Positions 38,323 to 47,451 of a stretch of 64,000 nt of DNA are shown piece by piece; position 1 is the stretch's first letter, and every line of letters starts with the position of its first letter. The notes below the pieces were generated by a model, which worked only from the letters and a program-made list of their open reading frames with translations, was not told the origin of the DNA and ran no database searches. The stretch is from NCBI RefSeq assembly GCF_030296675.1, contig NZ_AP027736.1, forward strand, positions 62,001 to 126,000, written 5' to 3'. The translations under genes and the position numbers were made by a program. Source of the DNA: Demequina sediminis (GTDB taxonomy: Bacteria; Actinomycetota; Actinomycetes; Actinomycetales; Demequinaceae).

Positions 38323-38423
38323 ACAGCGCGGTTGAGGGGCGGAGAGGTGCGGGAATCGAGGCGGATCGACGCGCAGCAGCGCGGCCGCCCATCGAGGAGG
38401 CACGCGCCTCGAATCGTTTCGGC

Positions 38424-38429
38424 TAGGCT
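38424..38429 (+). promoter_or_regulatory. Leaderless -10 element TAGGCT
   Basis: TAGGCT lies six bases before the ATG of the GH1 gene at 38436. Confidence 0.5.
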
Positions 38430-38435
38430 CTCGCC

Positions 38436-39887
38436 ATGACTTTTCCCGACTCCTTCCTGTTCGGAGCTGCCACCGCCGCGTACCAGATTGAGGGCGCGGT
38501 GGCCGAGGGCGGCCGCGGCCCATCGATCTGGGACACGTTCACGCACACACCGGGCACGGTCGTGGGCGGCGACAACGGCGATGTCGCATGCGACCACTAT
38601 CACCGGTGGGAGCGGGACATCGACATGATGGTCGACCTGGGTCTGCAGGCGTATCGCTTCTCGATCGCGTGGCCGCGCGTGCAGCCGACCGGGACGGGGG
38701 ACTTCAACCCCGAGGGCATCGCGTTCTACCGCGGAATCGTCGACAGGCTGGTGGAGCGCGGCATTCGCCCGCTCGTGACGCTGTACCACTGGGACCTTCC
38801 GCAGGCGCTCGAGGACAACGGCGGATGGCTGAGCCGCGACACCGTGGACGCGTTCGTGGTCTACGCGACGCGCATGGCGCGCGAGCTAGGCGACGCTGTC
38901 GACGTGTGGGCGACCTTCAACGAGCCGTGGGTGAGCTCGTTCGTGGGCTACGGAGCTGGAGCACACGCGCCGGGCCATGCGAGCGACGAGGAGGGCCTCA
39001 TCGCGGCCCACCACCTGCTGCTCGCCCACGCGCGGGCGTACCGCGCGATCAAGGCGGAACACCCCGACCTGCAGGTCGGGATCGTCAACAACTCGCACAC
39101 GCCGCGCCCGTGGGACCCGTCGAACCCCTCGGATCAGGCCGCGTCCGCGCACATCGACGCGCTGGCCAACACCATGTTCCACGAGCCGTTCATCCACGGC
39201 ACGTACCCCGCGATCCTGCGCCCGAACACCGCGCACCTCACGGACTGGTCCTTCGTGAAGGACGGCGACCTGGAGGAGATGAAGGGCGCCGTCGACTGGT
39301 TCGGGGTCAACTTCTACGCCTCTCACGTAGTGCGTCACAACCCGCGGAAGTCGACCGCGGTGTCCGAGGTCGCGACCCTGGCCGACGGGCACAAGGCCGG
39401 CGCGAACTCCCCGTGGCCGGGGGACGAGGAGATCGAGTTCATGCCCCCGCCGGGGAAGCGCACGGCGATGGGCTGGAACGTCGATCCGGGCGCGCTGCAC
39501 GCTCACCTGGTGAAGATCCAGCGGGAGACGGGCAAGCCGCTCTACGTCACCGAGAACGGCGGCGCGTGGGAGGACGTCCTGGACGGTGAGGGTCGTGTGC
39601 GCGACGACGAGCGGGTGTCCTACTTCCACGACCACCTCGGCGCGGTGCTCGCCGCGATCGAGGAGGGCGTGGACGTGCGCGGGTACATGGCGTGGAGCCT
39701 CATGGACAACTTCGAGTGGGCGCAGGGCTACGCCAAGCGCTTCGGGATCGTGCGGGTCGACTACGACACCCAGGTCCGCACGTGGAAGGACTCCGCGTAC
39801 TGGTACCGCGAGACGCTGCGCCGCCGCTCCCTGCTGCCGCTCGCAGAGCTCGAGTCCGTCACGGAGACGCCGGCCCGCACGTACTGA
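38436..39887 (+). CDS. GH1 beta-glucosidase
   Basis: Cytoplasmic retaining glycosidase of family GH1, most likely acting on cellobiose or aryl-beta-glucosides. The 483-residue length is typical and no signal peptide is present. The start FPDSFLFGAATAAYQIEGA is the family signature. The acid/base Glu163 is in TFNEPWVSSF and the nucleophile Glu373 in LYVTENGGAW. The block YMAWSLMDNFEWAQGYAKRFGIVRVDY is also canonical. It is monocistronic with a leaderless promoter; no LacI regulator is adjacent. Specificity for beta-galactosides or beta-fucosides is also possible in this family. Confidence 0.95.
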   Translation: MTFPDSFLFGAATAAYQIEGAVAEGGRGPSIWDTFTHTPGTVVGGDNGDVACDHYHRWERDIDMMVDLGLQAYRFSIAWPRVQPTGTGDFNPEGIAFYRGIVDRLVERGIRPLVTLYHWDLPQALEDNGGWLSRDTVDAFVVYATRMARELGDAVDVWATFNEPWVSSFVGYGAGAHAPGHASDEEGLIAAHHLLLAHARAYRAIKAEHPDLQVGIVNNSHTPRPWDPSNPSDQAASAHIDALANTMFHEPFIHGTYPAILRPNTAHLTDWSFVKDGDLEEMKGAVDWFGVNFYASHVVRHNPRKSTAVSEVATLADGHKAGANSPWPGDEEIEFMPPPGKRTAMGWNVDPGALHAHLVKIQRETGKPLYVTENGGAWEDVLDGEGRVRDDERVSYFHDHLGAVLAAIEEGVDVRGYMAWSLMDNFEWAQGYAKRFGIVRVDYDTQVRTWKDSAYWYRETLRRRSLLPLAELESVTETPARTY

Positions 39888-39890
39888 CCG

Positions 39891-39917
39891 CGGTCCGCGC
39901 GGCTGCCGCGAGGACCG
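39891..39917 (+). terminator. Hairpin after the GH1 gene
   Basis: CGGTCC (39891-39896) pairs with GGACCG (39912-39917), and CGCGGC with GCCGCG inside, separated by a G-A mismatch. It begins four bases after the stop codon. Confidence 0.45.
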
Positions 39918-39945
39918 GCCCGGTTTCGGCCCCTGCGTCAGTCCG

Positions 39946-39951
39946 TAGACT
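39946..39951 (+). promoter_or_regulatory. Leaderless -10 element TAGACT
   Basis: TAGACT lies six bases before the ATG at 39958. Confidence 0.5.
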
Positions 39952-39957
39952 GGGCGC

Positions 39958-40268
39958 ATGCCGTCCGGACGTCGCTCATCCAAGCGCCCGTACGGTCAGC
40001 CGCACCCGGAGCTCGACGCGGACCGGCTGCGGACCGGCGGCCCGGCACGCGTCGAGCGTGGGCCGCGCGGCGAGGAGTACCTCGTCGCCGTGCCGCGTCC
40101 GAGCGACAAGGCCTACACCTGTCCCGGGTGCTCGCGGGAGATTCCCGGCGACCTGCAGCACGTGGTGGCGTGGCCGTCCGGGGGCTCTTCGGCGAGGAGG
40201 AGGCGGCCTCGCGCCGCAGGCACTGGCACACCGCGTGCTGGGAGACGTTCGGGAGGTCGCGTGGCTGA
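39958..40268 (+). CDS. Small Cys-containing protein, often annotated ATP/GTP-binding (one apparent frameshift)
   Basis: A protein of about 103 residues once one base is restored in the run of five G at 40180-40184. It then ends WPSGGLFGEEEAA, RRRHWHTACWETFGRSRG and stop. The pair YTCPGCSREI and HWHTACW supplies three cysteines and several histidines that could bind zinc, recalling HNH-type or zinc-ribbon proteins. Small actinobacterial proteins of this pattern are commonly labelled ATP/GTP-binding without experimental support. As read, the frame runs on into the next gene and gives a false fusion. Its corrected stop overlaps the GTG of the hydrolase by eight bases, so the two are coupled. Confidence 0.62.
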
Positions 40269-41028
40269 CGAGAGGGACGATGCCGTGGTCGCGGCGGGAG
40301 AGGCTGTCGAGTTGCGCTCGATGACGGTCCTGCGGGCCGACCGCGAGAACATTGAGCTGCGCACCGAGGACGGGCTGACTCTCGTGGGCGAGCTTGCGCT
40401 GCCGCTTGACGGTCCCGTGACCGCGACGCTCATCACGCTGCACCCCCTGCCCACTCACGGGGGCTTCATGGACTCCCACGTGTTCCGCAAGGCTGCCTGG
40501 CGGCTGCCCGCGCTCGCGGGCGTCGCGGTGCTGCGCTTCAACACGCGCGGCACGTCGTCGCCGCGCGGGACGTCCGACGGCGCGTTCGACGAGGGTGTGG
40601 GCGAGGCCGCGGACGTGCGCGCCGCCGTCGATTTCGCGGTCGCGCGCGGGCTCCCGAATCGCTGGCTCGTCGGATGGAGCTTCGGCACGGAGCTCGCGCT
40701 CATGCACGGCAGTGACCTCGACGTCGCGGGAGCGATCCTGCTCTCGCCGCCGCTCCACCGCGCTCGCGAGGAGCACCTGCGGGCCTGGGCGGCTACCGGT
40801 CGCCCCGTCACCGCGCTGGTCCCCGAGTTCGACGACTTCCTGCGCCCCGACGAGGCGCGCGAGCGCTTCGCACCGCTGACCCAACTCGAGCTCGTGGACG
40901 TTCCCGAGGCCAAGCACCTGTGGGTCGGGGAGAGGTTCGTGGCACTCGTCCTCGACCAGATCGTCTCGAGGGTCGCCCCCGACCGCGCGCCGCTCCCGCA
41001 CGCGGTGCCGCCCGACATGGGGGAATGA
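40261..41028 (+). CDS. Alpha/beta hydrolase
   Basis: A 255-residue serine hydrolase of the alpha/beta fold. The oxyanion region is LHPLPTHGGFMDSHVF, the nucleophile elbow is GWSFGTEL (Ser about 140), and the Asp and His fall in ALVPEFDDFLRP and EAKHLWVGE. The pattern resembles the small YtoQ/CPO-21-like hydrolases that begin with an HPxPxxGG motif. GTG at 40261 with GGGAGG upstream. It is coupled to the small protein before it and lies 28 bases before another hydrolase. Substrate unknown. Confidence 0.8.
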   Translation: MADERDDAVVAAGEAVELRSMTVLRADRENIELRTEDGLTLVGELALPLDGPVTATLITLHPLPTHGGFMDSHVFRKAAWRLPALAGVAVLRFNTRGTSSPRGTSDGAFDEGVGEAADVRAAVDFAVARGLPNRWLVGWSFGTELALMHGSDLDVAGAILLSPPLHRAREEHLRAWAATGRPVTALVPEFDDFLRPDEARERFAPLTQLELVDVPEAKHLWVGERFVALVLDQIVSRVAPDRAPLPHAVPPDMGE

Positions 41029-41056
41029 GATCAGCCGCGACGCGAAGGAGTCCTCC

Positions 41057-41821
41057 GTGAGCATCGTTCCCGATGGCACGCCCCTTGTCCTGCTCAACGC
41101 CTTTCCCGTCGACCGCGCCCAGTGGGAGCCGTTGCTCTCCGCGCTACCCGACGCCCCCGGCGACATCATCACGTTCGACGTGCCTGGCATCGGCGACATG
41201 CCACTGCCCGACGAGGAGCCGAGCCTCGACCTCATCGCCGACGCCGCGGTACTCGCGATGCGCGAGGTCACCGGTCACGACAGCGCGGTGTGGGCCGGAT
41301 GCTCGATGGGGGGTTACGTCGCGATGGCGGTCGCCGAGCGCCATCCCGAGGCCGTCGCGGGGCTGGTCCTGCTGGGCACCAAGTCCACCGCTGACACCGA
41401 CGACGCGCGCGAGAAGCGCCTGTCGCTCGCCGCTCAGGTGGAGGGCGCTCCCGGGCACCCCGATCCGCGTGGCGTCGCGGAGACGCTCGTGGGTACCAGG
41501 GGTGACGCACGTGCCGCGCTCGTCGACGCGGTCGCCGCGAATGTCGCGAGACACGCTGGCGAGGGGATCGCGTGGGGCCAGCGCGCCATGGCGTCCCGAC
41601 CCGATCGCACCGAGGTCCTGAGGGGCCTCGACGTGCCGGCCGCGGTCGCGGTGGGAGAGCTCGACGCGATCGTGGGAAGGGACGATGCGGCGGTCATGGC
41701 GGACGCGCTCGGCGTCACGGCCGCGGTGCTTCCCGGCGTGGGGCACCTGTGCGCGATGGAGGCGCCCGAGGCGGTATCCGCGCTCGTGGAGGAGGTCCTC
41801 GCGGTGGCGGCGCGGAGGTAG
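41057..41821 (+). CDS. Alpha/beta hydrolase
   Basis: A 254-residue hydrolase. The nucleophile elbow is GCSMGGYVAMAVAERHPEAVAGLVLLGT (Ser about 84), the acid lies in VGELDAIVGRDD, and the His in LPGVGHLCAMEAPEAVSALV. This is close to the carboxylesterase, enol-lactonase and MhpC-like group. GTG start with AAGGAG upstream. It follows another hydrolase gene after 28 bases, and the two may share a transcript from 39946. A hairpin follows. Substrate unknown. Confidence 0.82.
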   Translation: MSIVPDGTPLVLLNAFPVDRAQWEPLLSALPDAPGDIITFDVPGIGDMPLPDEEPSLDLIADAAVLAMREVTGHDSAVWAGCSMGGYVAMAVAERHPEAVAGLVLLGTKSTADTDDAREKRLSLAAQVEGAPGHPDPRGVAETLVGTRGDARAALVDAVAANVARHAGEGIAWGQRAMASRPDRTEVLRGLDVPAAVAVGELDAIVGRDDAAVMADALGVTAAVLPGVGHLCAMEAPEAVSALVEEVLAVAARR

Positions 41822-41927
41822 CCGCCCGCGCTGACACGCGGTGCTCGATCACGGCGGCGTTACCGGTTTGTGAACTTTTCGGTAGGGCCTGGCCTGCCCG
41901 CTCGACCCGTGTCACGATGGCGTGTGC

Positions 41928-41966
41928 GGGAGGCACCTCACCACGAGGGGGCGTGGGGTGCCTCCC
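41928..41966. terminator. Hairpin between convergent genes
   Basis: Fourteen-base arms GGGAGGCACCTCAC (41928-41941) and GTGGGGTGCCTCCC (41953-41966), all paired with one G-U wobble. It separates the hydrolase gene from the convergent coiled-coil operon. Confidence 0.65.
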
Positions 41967-41992
41967 GTTGCCACGCCCGTGCGGCGGACCGG

Positions 41993-42403
41993 TCAGCGCC
42001 AGTCGGAACCCGCATCGAGGCGCTTACGCAGGGCCTCGACGAGCGGCAGCGACTCGCCGTCGCGTGCTCCCCGGCCGAGCTCGAGCGGCGGGTCGGCGGG
42101 GGACAGGGTCGCTCCTCGCAGGCGCTCACGCAGGCCAACTGGAGTCGACAGCACGTAGAACAGGCCGTCCGTGCCGACCCCGACCGACCGGTCCCGCTTG
42201 AGGTACCACCCCGTCACCTGCGTGCGCACGCGCGACTGCCCGTTGTACGAGCGGGCGGTGAGCACCTCGGCGCGCACTCCCGCGGCCGCCGCGTCGCGCG
42301 CGAACTGCGCGATCAGCACCGCCGCCTCCCGCGACTCCGCCTGGCGGCGGCGCTCAAGCGCATCCGCCATCGCCAGCCTGTCGTCGCGGTCGGGTTCGGT
42401 CAT
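41993..42403 (-). CDS. Hypothetical protein coupled to the coiled-coil gene
   Basis: A 136-residue soluble protein with an Ala/Arg-rich N-terminal helix (DRLAMADALERRRQAESREAAVLIAQFARDAAAAG) followed by a compact domain (RSYNGQSRVRTQVTGWYLKRDRSVGVGTDGLFYVLS). Its ATG overlaps the stop of the large coiled-coil gene upstream (ATGA), which implies translational coupling and a related job. I do not recognise the family. Confidence 0.6.
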   Translation of the reverse strand: MTEPDRDDRLAMADALERRRQAESREAAVLIAQFARDAAAAGVRAEVLTARSYNGQSRVRTQVTGWYLKRDRSVGVGTDGLFYVLSTPVGLRERLRGATLSPADPPLELGRGARDGESLPLVEALRKRLDAGSDWR

Positions 42404-45341
42404 GCCTCCGGCTGTCCCGTCGCCTCGTGCTCCGCCTGGAGGCGGCTCGCGCGAGCGAGGTTGCCGACGGGGTCCGCCGTGAGCAGGCCGCGGAGGTCGT
42501 CGAGGTACGTGGTGATGGACTCGCGCTGGCGGTTGAGCTCGTCGACCTCGCGGGCGGCCATCGTCCGCTCGCGCTCGGCGTCGCTCACGGCCTCCGAGAT
42601 GATCGCCTCGGCGTGCTCGCGCGCGTCCGACACGATCTCGTCCGCGTTGTTGCGCGCGTTCGTGAGCAGCGTCTGCGAGTGCGCCTCGGCCTCGCGGCGT
42701 ACGTTCTCGGCGCGCTCGAGGGTCATGCTGAGGCGCTCCTCCGCCTCCGCGGTACGGCGCTTCGCGTCGTCGACCATGGCCGCGGTCTCCGCCTTCGCCT
42801 CCTCGTGGCGGCGGGTGAGCTCGCGCTCTGACTGGTCGCGCTTGGTGACGATCTCGAGCTCGAGGTCCTCGCGCGTGCGGCGGGCGTCCTCGTGCGCGGC
42901 CTCGGCCTCGGCGGCGGCCTCCTCACGCAGGCGGGTCGACTCGACCGTCGCGGTCTCGAGCAGTCGCTGTGCCTCGGCCTGAGCGTTTGCGATCGCGTCC
43001 TTCGCATCGCGCTCGGAGGTTGCGCGCAGCGCCGAAGCCTGCTGCTGTGCCTTCGCCAGCACCGACTCTGCCTCGCGCGTGAGCCGCGCCACCTCGGCGT
43101 CGGTCGTCGAGCGGAGCTCGGCGATCTCGGCGTTGACTGCGCCGCGCAGGTCCGCGGTCTCGGACTCGGCGGACTGGCGGAGGTGGAGCGCCTCGGTGGT
43201 GGCGGTCGCCTTGAGGGCTCCCGCCTCCTCCTCCGCCGCACGGCGGAGCTCGGCGGCCTGACGGCGCGCCTCCTTGTGATGCGCGTCGGCCTCGGCGCGC
43301 TGGGCCTCGGTCTCGGCCGTCACCTGCGCGCGCAGCGCGGCGAGTTCGGCGGCGACCTCGTCCCTGAGCTGCGTGACCTCTTCGTCGGCCGCGTCGCGCA
43401 CGTGTGCCGCGTAGGAGTCGGCATCGCGGCGCTGCTGTGCGGCGTAGGCGTCCGCGTCGCGGCGCTGCTGCGCGGCGTACGCGTCGGCGGAACGGTGCTG
43501 TTCGGCCGCGTAGACCTCGGCAGCCTGACGCTCGCGGACGGCGTACGAGTCCGCCTCGCGGCGCGTCTCGGCGCCGTAGGAGTCGGCCTCGCGGCGGGTG
43601 TCGGTGTCGTAGGCCTCCGTCGCCTGACGCTGCGCCGCGACCCAGGCCTCCATCGACTGACGCTGCGCGGTCGTGTCCGCCTCGGCGGCCTGGCGCAATG
43701 CGGTCGTCTCCGCCTCGGCGGCCTGGCGCAGAGCTGCCGTCTCCGCCTCGGCGGCCTGGCGCAGTGCTGCCGTCTCCGTCGCTGCCGCCTGCCGCAGCGC
43801 GGCCACCTCGGACTCCGCCTCCTGGCGGTGGTCGGCGGCCCACGCGGTGGCCTCCTGACGCGCCTGCGTGACCCACGCATCGGTCTCCTGACGGAGCTGA
43901 GCGGCCCAGCCTTCTGTCTCCTGGCGGCGCGCCGTGACCTCGGCCTCGACGTCCCGCCGCTCGGTGAAGGCCCAGGTCTCCGTCTCCTGGCGCAGGTGAG
44001 CGACCCATGCCTCGGTCTCCTGGCGCAGCTGTGCGGCGTAGGCCTCGGCGCTCTCGCGCAGCTCAGTCGACTCGGCGTGCGACGCCGCCTTGAGCTGCGT
44101 GGCGTCGCGCTCGGCGGCGGCGCGCAGGTCGGCGATCTCCTGCTCGGCCGCGTGGCGCAGCTGCGCGGTCTCTTCCTCGGCGGCGTGGCGCAGGTCCGCG
44201 GCGTAGGCGTCGGCCTCGCGACGCTGCTGACCCGTCTCGCGATCGGCGAGGGTCCTCATCTGGGCCGCCTCGTCGGCGGCGCGACGCGTGACCTCGGCGG
44301 CGGCGGCGTCCGCGGCCTCGCGCGTCTCCTGCGCCTCTTCGCCGGCAAGCGCGAGAGCGGCGGCGGCGTCGTTGCGCATCGTGGCCGCATCGCTCTCGGC
44401 GGAGATGCGCATGTCGGAGGCCTCCGCCTCGGCGACGGCGCGCGCGTTGGCGGCCTCCTCTCGGCCTCGGCGCGGAGCTGGGCGGCAGCGGACTCGGCCG
44501 CCTTGCGCGTCGCGGCGGCCTCCTCACGCGACTCGGCGACCACGCGCGCGGCGTCGGACTTCAGGCGCTCGGTCTCGATGCGGGTCGCCTCGGCGAGCTC
44601 GTCGGCCTCGGCGTGAGCGGCGGCGAGGAAGCTCGCGGCCTCATCGCGAAGGCGGTTCGACTCCTGGTGCGCGTGCGCGAGCTTCTGCTCGGCGTCGGCG
44701 CGGGCGGCATCGACCAGGTCCGCGGCCTCGCGCTGGCTCGTCACGCGCAGCTCGGTGGTCTCGCGCTCGACTCCCGCGCGCAGGGTGTGGGCCTCGCGCT
44801 CGCCGGTGGCGCGCAGCTCGGCGGCCTCGGCCTCCGCGGCCGACCGCACCCGCTCCGCCTCGCGCTGGGCGCGTTCGAGCGCCTCGCCCGCCTGGCGTTC
44901 GGCGGCCTCGCGCATCCCCGCGGCGGCGTGCTCGGCCTGGGTCTTGATCTCGTCGGCCTCGCGCCTGCTCTGCGCAAGGATCTCGGCCACCTCGTTGTCC
45001 GCGCGTGCGCGGAGCTGCTGCGCGGCCACATTCGCCCGAGCGACGGTGTCTTGAGCGTGCGTCGTGGCCCTCGCGATGACATCGGATGACTGCTCCTCGG
45101 CGGAGCGGAGGAGTTGCTCGACGCGCGCGCCGAGGCCCTTATACGTGGGCTGCTCGGACTCCCGCAGCGCCTTCTGCGCCTCGTCGAGCGACGATCGAGC
45201 CTGCTGTGCCTCTCGCCGCGCCTCCTCAGCCGCGGCGGCCTGCTCGCGCGCCGCGTCCTCGAGCCGGGCGATGTGGGCGGCGACCGCCTCGCGGTCGTAG
45301 CCGCGCATCGCGAGCGGGAACGGCAGGATCTCTTCGGGCAT
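42400..45341 (-). CDS. Giant DivIVA/Scy-like coiled-coil protein (one apparent frameshift)
   Basis: A predicted 980-residue filament-type protein. The N-terminus (ILPFPLAMRGYDREAVAAHIARLE) resembles the DivIVA membrane-binding region. Nearly all the rest is Ala/Glu/Arg/Gln coiled coil, including runs of 11-residue repeats such as EAETAALRQAA, EAETTALRQAA and DADAYAAQQRR. Hendecad repeats of this kind are known in Scy and FilP, the cytoskeletal proteins of Streptomyces. The frame breaks near 44460, where one base is missing within a CTC repeat; the same coiled coil continues in the next frame. A role in polar growth, division or cell shape is an inference. Confidence 0.72.
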
Positions 45342-45486
45342 GGCTCTCCTCGTCGCGACGCCCACGGCCGCGGGTCGTGCGCTCGTCCCCCAGGGTAATG
45401 CTCGTGCGGTGCGTGGAACAAAGTTGGCGTCAGCCGCGTTCGGTGCATGTCTCGTAGAGTGAAAGGCGAGACGATCGGAGAACCAC

Positions 45487-46458
45487 GTGACTTTGCGCAC
45501 CACCGCGCTCATTGCAGGCGCGCTCGGGCTGCTGTTGCTCATCGGCGGTCTCATCGCCGACGCCATGCGCCCCGAAGCCGTCGGCACCCCGCGCGCGAGC
45601 CTGGAGACTGCCGTCCTCGTGATCGGCCCCGACCTCGTGGAGACCGTGGCGGACGGCTCGGTCACGATTGCGGGGACGGATGACATCGCTGCGTACGCGG
45701 GCCGTGCCGAGGACGTCGAGCTCTGGGCAGCGACCCGCGACGTCACCGCCGTGACGGGCATCGTGACCTGGGAGGATCTCACGGTCGAGCCGTTCGTGAC
45801 CGAGGCGCCCGCCGTCGACCCGTCGGCCTCGCCCTCGGCCTCGCCGAGCGTGTCCGCAAGTGCCTCGGCCTCGCCGGAGCCCAGCCCCTCCGCGAGCCCT
45901 TCCGCATCGCCCTCCTCGTCGCCCTCAGCCTCGGCGTCGCCCACGCCCGAGCCCGCACTCGCGGACATCTGGCGCGACTCGTGGACCGGCTCGTCGACCC
46001 TGACGCTCGCCGCGAGCGAGATCCCCGACGGGCTCGTCCTGGTCGTCGAGTCGGTCGACGGCGAACCGCTGGAGAGCGTGGAGTTCAGCATCGAGCGCGT
46101 CGTCAACGACGGCTGGGTGGGCCCGCTCAAGTGGTGGGGCGGGGTGCTCGCCTTCTTCGGACTCGTCGCCCTGGTGTCGCTCGTGATCGACATGCGCACC
46201 GCGGGATCGAAGGTCGAGTCCTCGGTCGCCGCACGCCGCCCGTCGGAGCCCGCCGTACCGGGCGGCCGCCGCGAGCGTCGCGAGGCGGCGACCGCGACCA
46301 ACGGCATTCCCGTGGTTGCCGCGCCCGCCGAGGACTGGACCGGTGAGGTCCCCGTGGTCCCGTCGCCACGGGCGGACGATGCCGCGGCAGACGCCGCGCG
46401 CGCCGCACGTGAGCAGGGCGAGGGTCAAGGCAACGACGACAAGGAGGACCGCGCATGA
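45487..46458 (+). CDS. Two-pass membrane protein with Ser/Ala/Pro linker
   Basis: A 323-residue membrane protein of unknown function. TM1 covers about residues 6-26 (ALIAGALGLLLLIGGLIA) and TM2 about 218-240 (GVLAFFGLVALVSLVI). Between them is an extracytoplasmic part with a long low-complexity stretch of SASPS-type repeats (about 117-158), probably a flexible and glycosylatable spacer. The C-terminal 80 residues are charged, disordered and cytoplasmic. GTG start at 45487 with GGAG upstream. It overlaps the next lipoprotein gene by four bases. The trio with the lipoprotein and the thioredoxin-TPR protein next to glgB recurs in related actinobacteria. Confidence 0.65.
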   Translation: MTLRTTALIAGALGLLLLIGGLIADAMRPEAVGTPRASLETAVLVIGPDLVETVADGSVTIAGTDDIAAYAGRAEDVELWAATRDVTAVTGIVTWEDLTVEPFVTEAPAVDPSASPSASPSVSASASASPEPSPSASPSASPSSSPSASASPTPEPALADIWRDSWTGSSTLTLAASEIPDGLVLVVESVDGEPLESVEFSIERVVNDGWVGPLKWWGGVLAFFGLVALVSLVIDMRTAGSKVESSVAARRPSEPAVPGGRRERREAATATNGIPVVAAPAEDWTGEVPVVPSPRADDAAADAARAAREQGEGQGNDDKEDRA

Positions 46459-47432
46459 GAAGGTCAGCCCTTGCGGCGACCGTGGCGGTCGCGTCGCTCG
46501 CCGTGCTTGGCGGGTGCACCCCACCGGTGCCCGATGTCGTGACTGCCCCTGCCGTGCAGGAGCCCGCCGCCATCACCCAGACCCAGGTGGACCGCATCGT
46601 CCCCGCGACCTTTGCCGAACTCGCGGCCGCGGACGAGGCGCTCGACGCGTCACTGTTGACCGCGAGGGTCGCCGACCCCGCGGCGACCATTCGCGGCGTG
46701 CAGTACGCGCTGAGCGAGGCGGGCGATGAGGGCGCCGTGACCGAGCTGCCCGGGACGATGCAGGCCGTGTACGTGAGCGCGGAGGGCGTGTTCCCGCGCA
46801 TCATGGTCGGCGTCTCCGAGGCCGCCGAGGACTCCACGCCCGTGGTGCTCATGTGGGTGCAGGAGGACATCGACGCGGACTACGCGCTCGTGAACTGGGC
46901 GCACATGATTCCGGGGGCATCGCTGCCCGCGATGCCAGGCACCGCGACGGGATCGAATCAGCTCCCGCTCGACACCGACACCCTTGCGGTCACGCCCGAG
47001 CAGGCGGTCAACGACTACGTGACGCTGCTCACCGAGGGCTCCGGAAGCGATGTCGCCGAGTCCTTCGAGGCCGACACGTACCGCGAGCGGCTCTTCGAGG
47101 CACGCAAGGCGCTCGACGCCGCGGCGAAGAAGGGCGACGGCGGCTTCAAGGACACGATCGAGGCGCGCCTCGACGACACGTTCGCCATGGCCACGGCTGA
47201 CGGCGGCGCGCTGGTGTTCGCGCCGCTGAGCATCACGTCGCGGCTCGCCGTCAAGAACGGCGCCACGGTGTCGATCTCCGCCGCGGACAAGGCCCTGGTG
47301 GAGGGTGACCTCAAGGCGGCCGTGACGCATACCTATAGCGACTTCGTCGTCATTCACATCCCGGCCGATCCCGAGGCTAAGCCCGCCGTGGTGGCCGCCG
47401 ACCACCACCTGGTCCGCGTCCAGGCCAAGTAG
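46455..47432 (+). CDS. Lipoprotein of unknown function
   Basis: A 325-residue exported lipoprotein. The signal peptide ends in the lipobox VLGGC (Cys about 21), then TPPVPDVV. The mature protein is mixed alpha/beta, with a C-terminal stretch (FVVIHIPADPEAKPAVVAADHHLVRVQAK) that recurs in homologous lipoproteins as far as I recall. It starts inside the end of the membrane protein gene (ATGA overlap) and precedes the thioredoxin-TPR gene by 19 bases. A shared envelope role with the preceding protein is suggested by this coupling only. Confidence 0.62.
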   Translation: MRRSALAATVAVASLAVLGGCTPPVPDVVTAPAVQEPAAITQTQVDRIVPATFAELAAADEALDASLLTARVADPAATIRGVQYALSEAGDEGAVTELPGTMQAVYVSAEGVFPRIMVGVSEAAEDSTPVVLMWVQEDIDADYALVNWAHMIPGASLPAMPGTATGSNQLPLDTDTLAVTPEQAVNDYVTLLTEGSGSDVAESFEADTYRERLFEARKALDAAAKKGDGGFKDTIEARLDDTFAMATADGGALVFAPLSITSRLAVKNGATVSISAADKALVEGDLKAAVTHTYSDFVVIHIPADPEAKPAVVAADHHLVRVQAK

Positions 47433-47451
47433 CCCCTGCTCAAGGAGACCC

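Noticed and set aside
39958-41028. A fusion of a Cys-rich domain with an alpha/beta hydrolase
   Set aside because: Restoring one G in the run at 40180-40184 gives the small protein its own conserved end and stop, and the hydrolase has its own GTG and ribosome binding site. The fusion is an artefact.
41861-41890. TTACCGGTTTGTGAAC as another galactan-regulon operator
   Set aside because: It resembles the other motifs only partly and lies between two convergent gene ends, where no promoter is expected.
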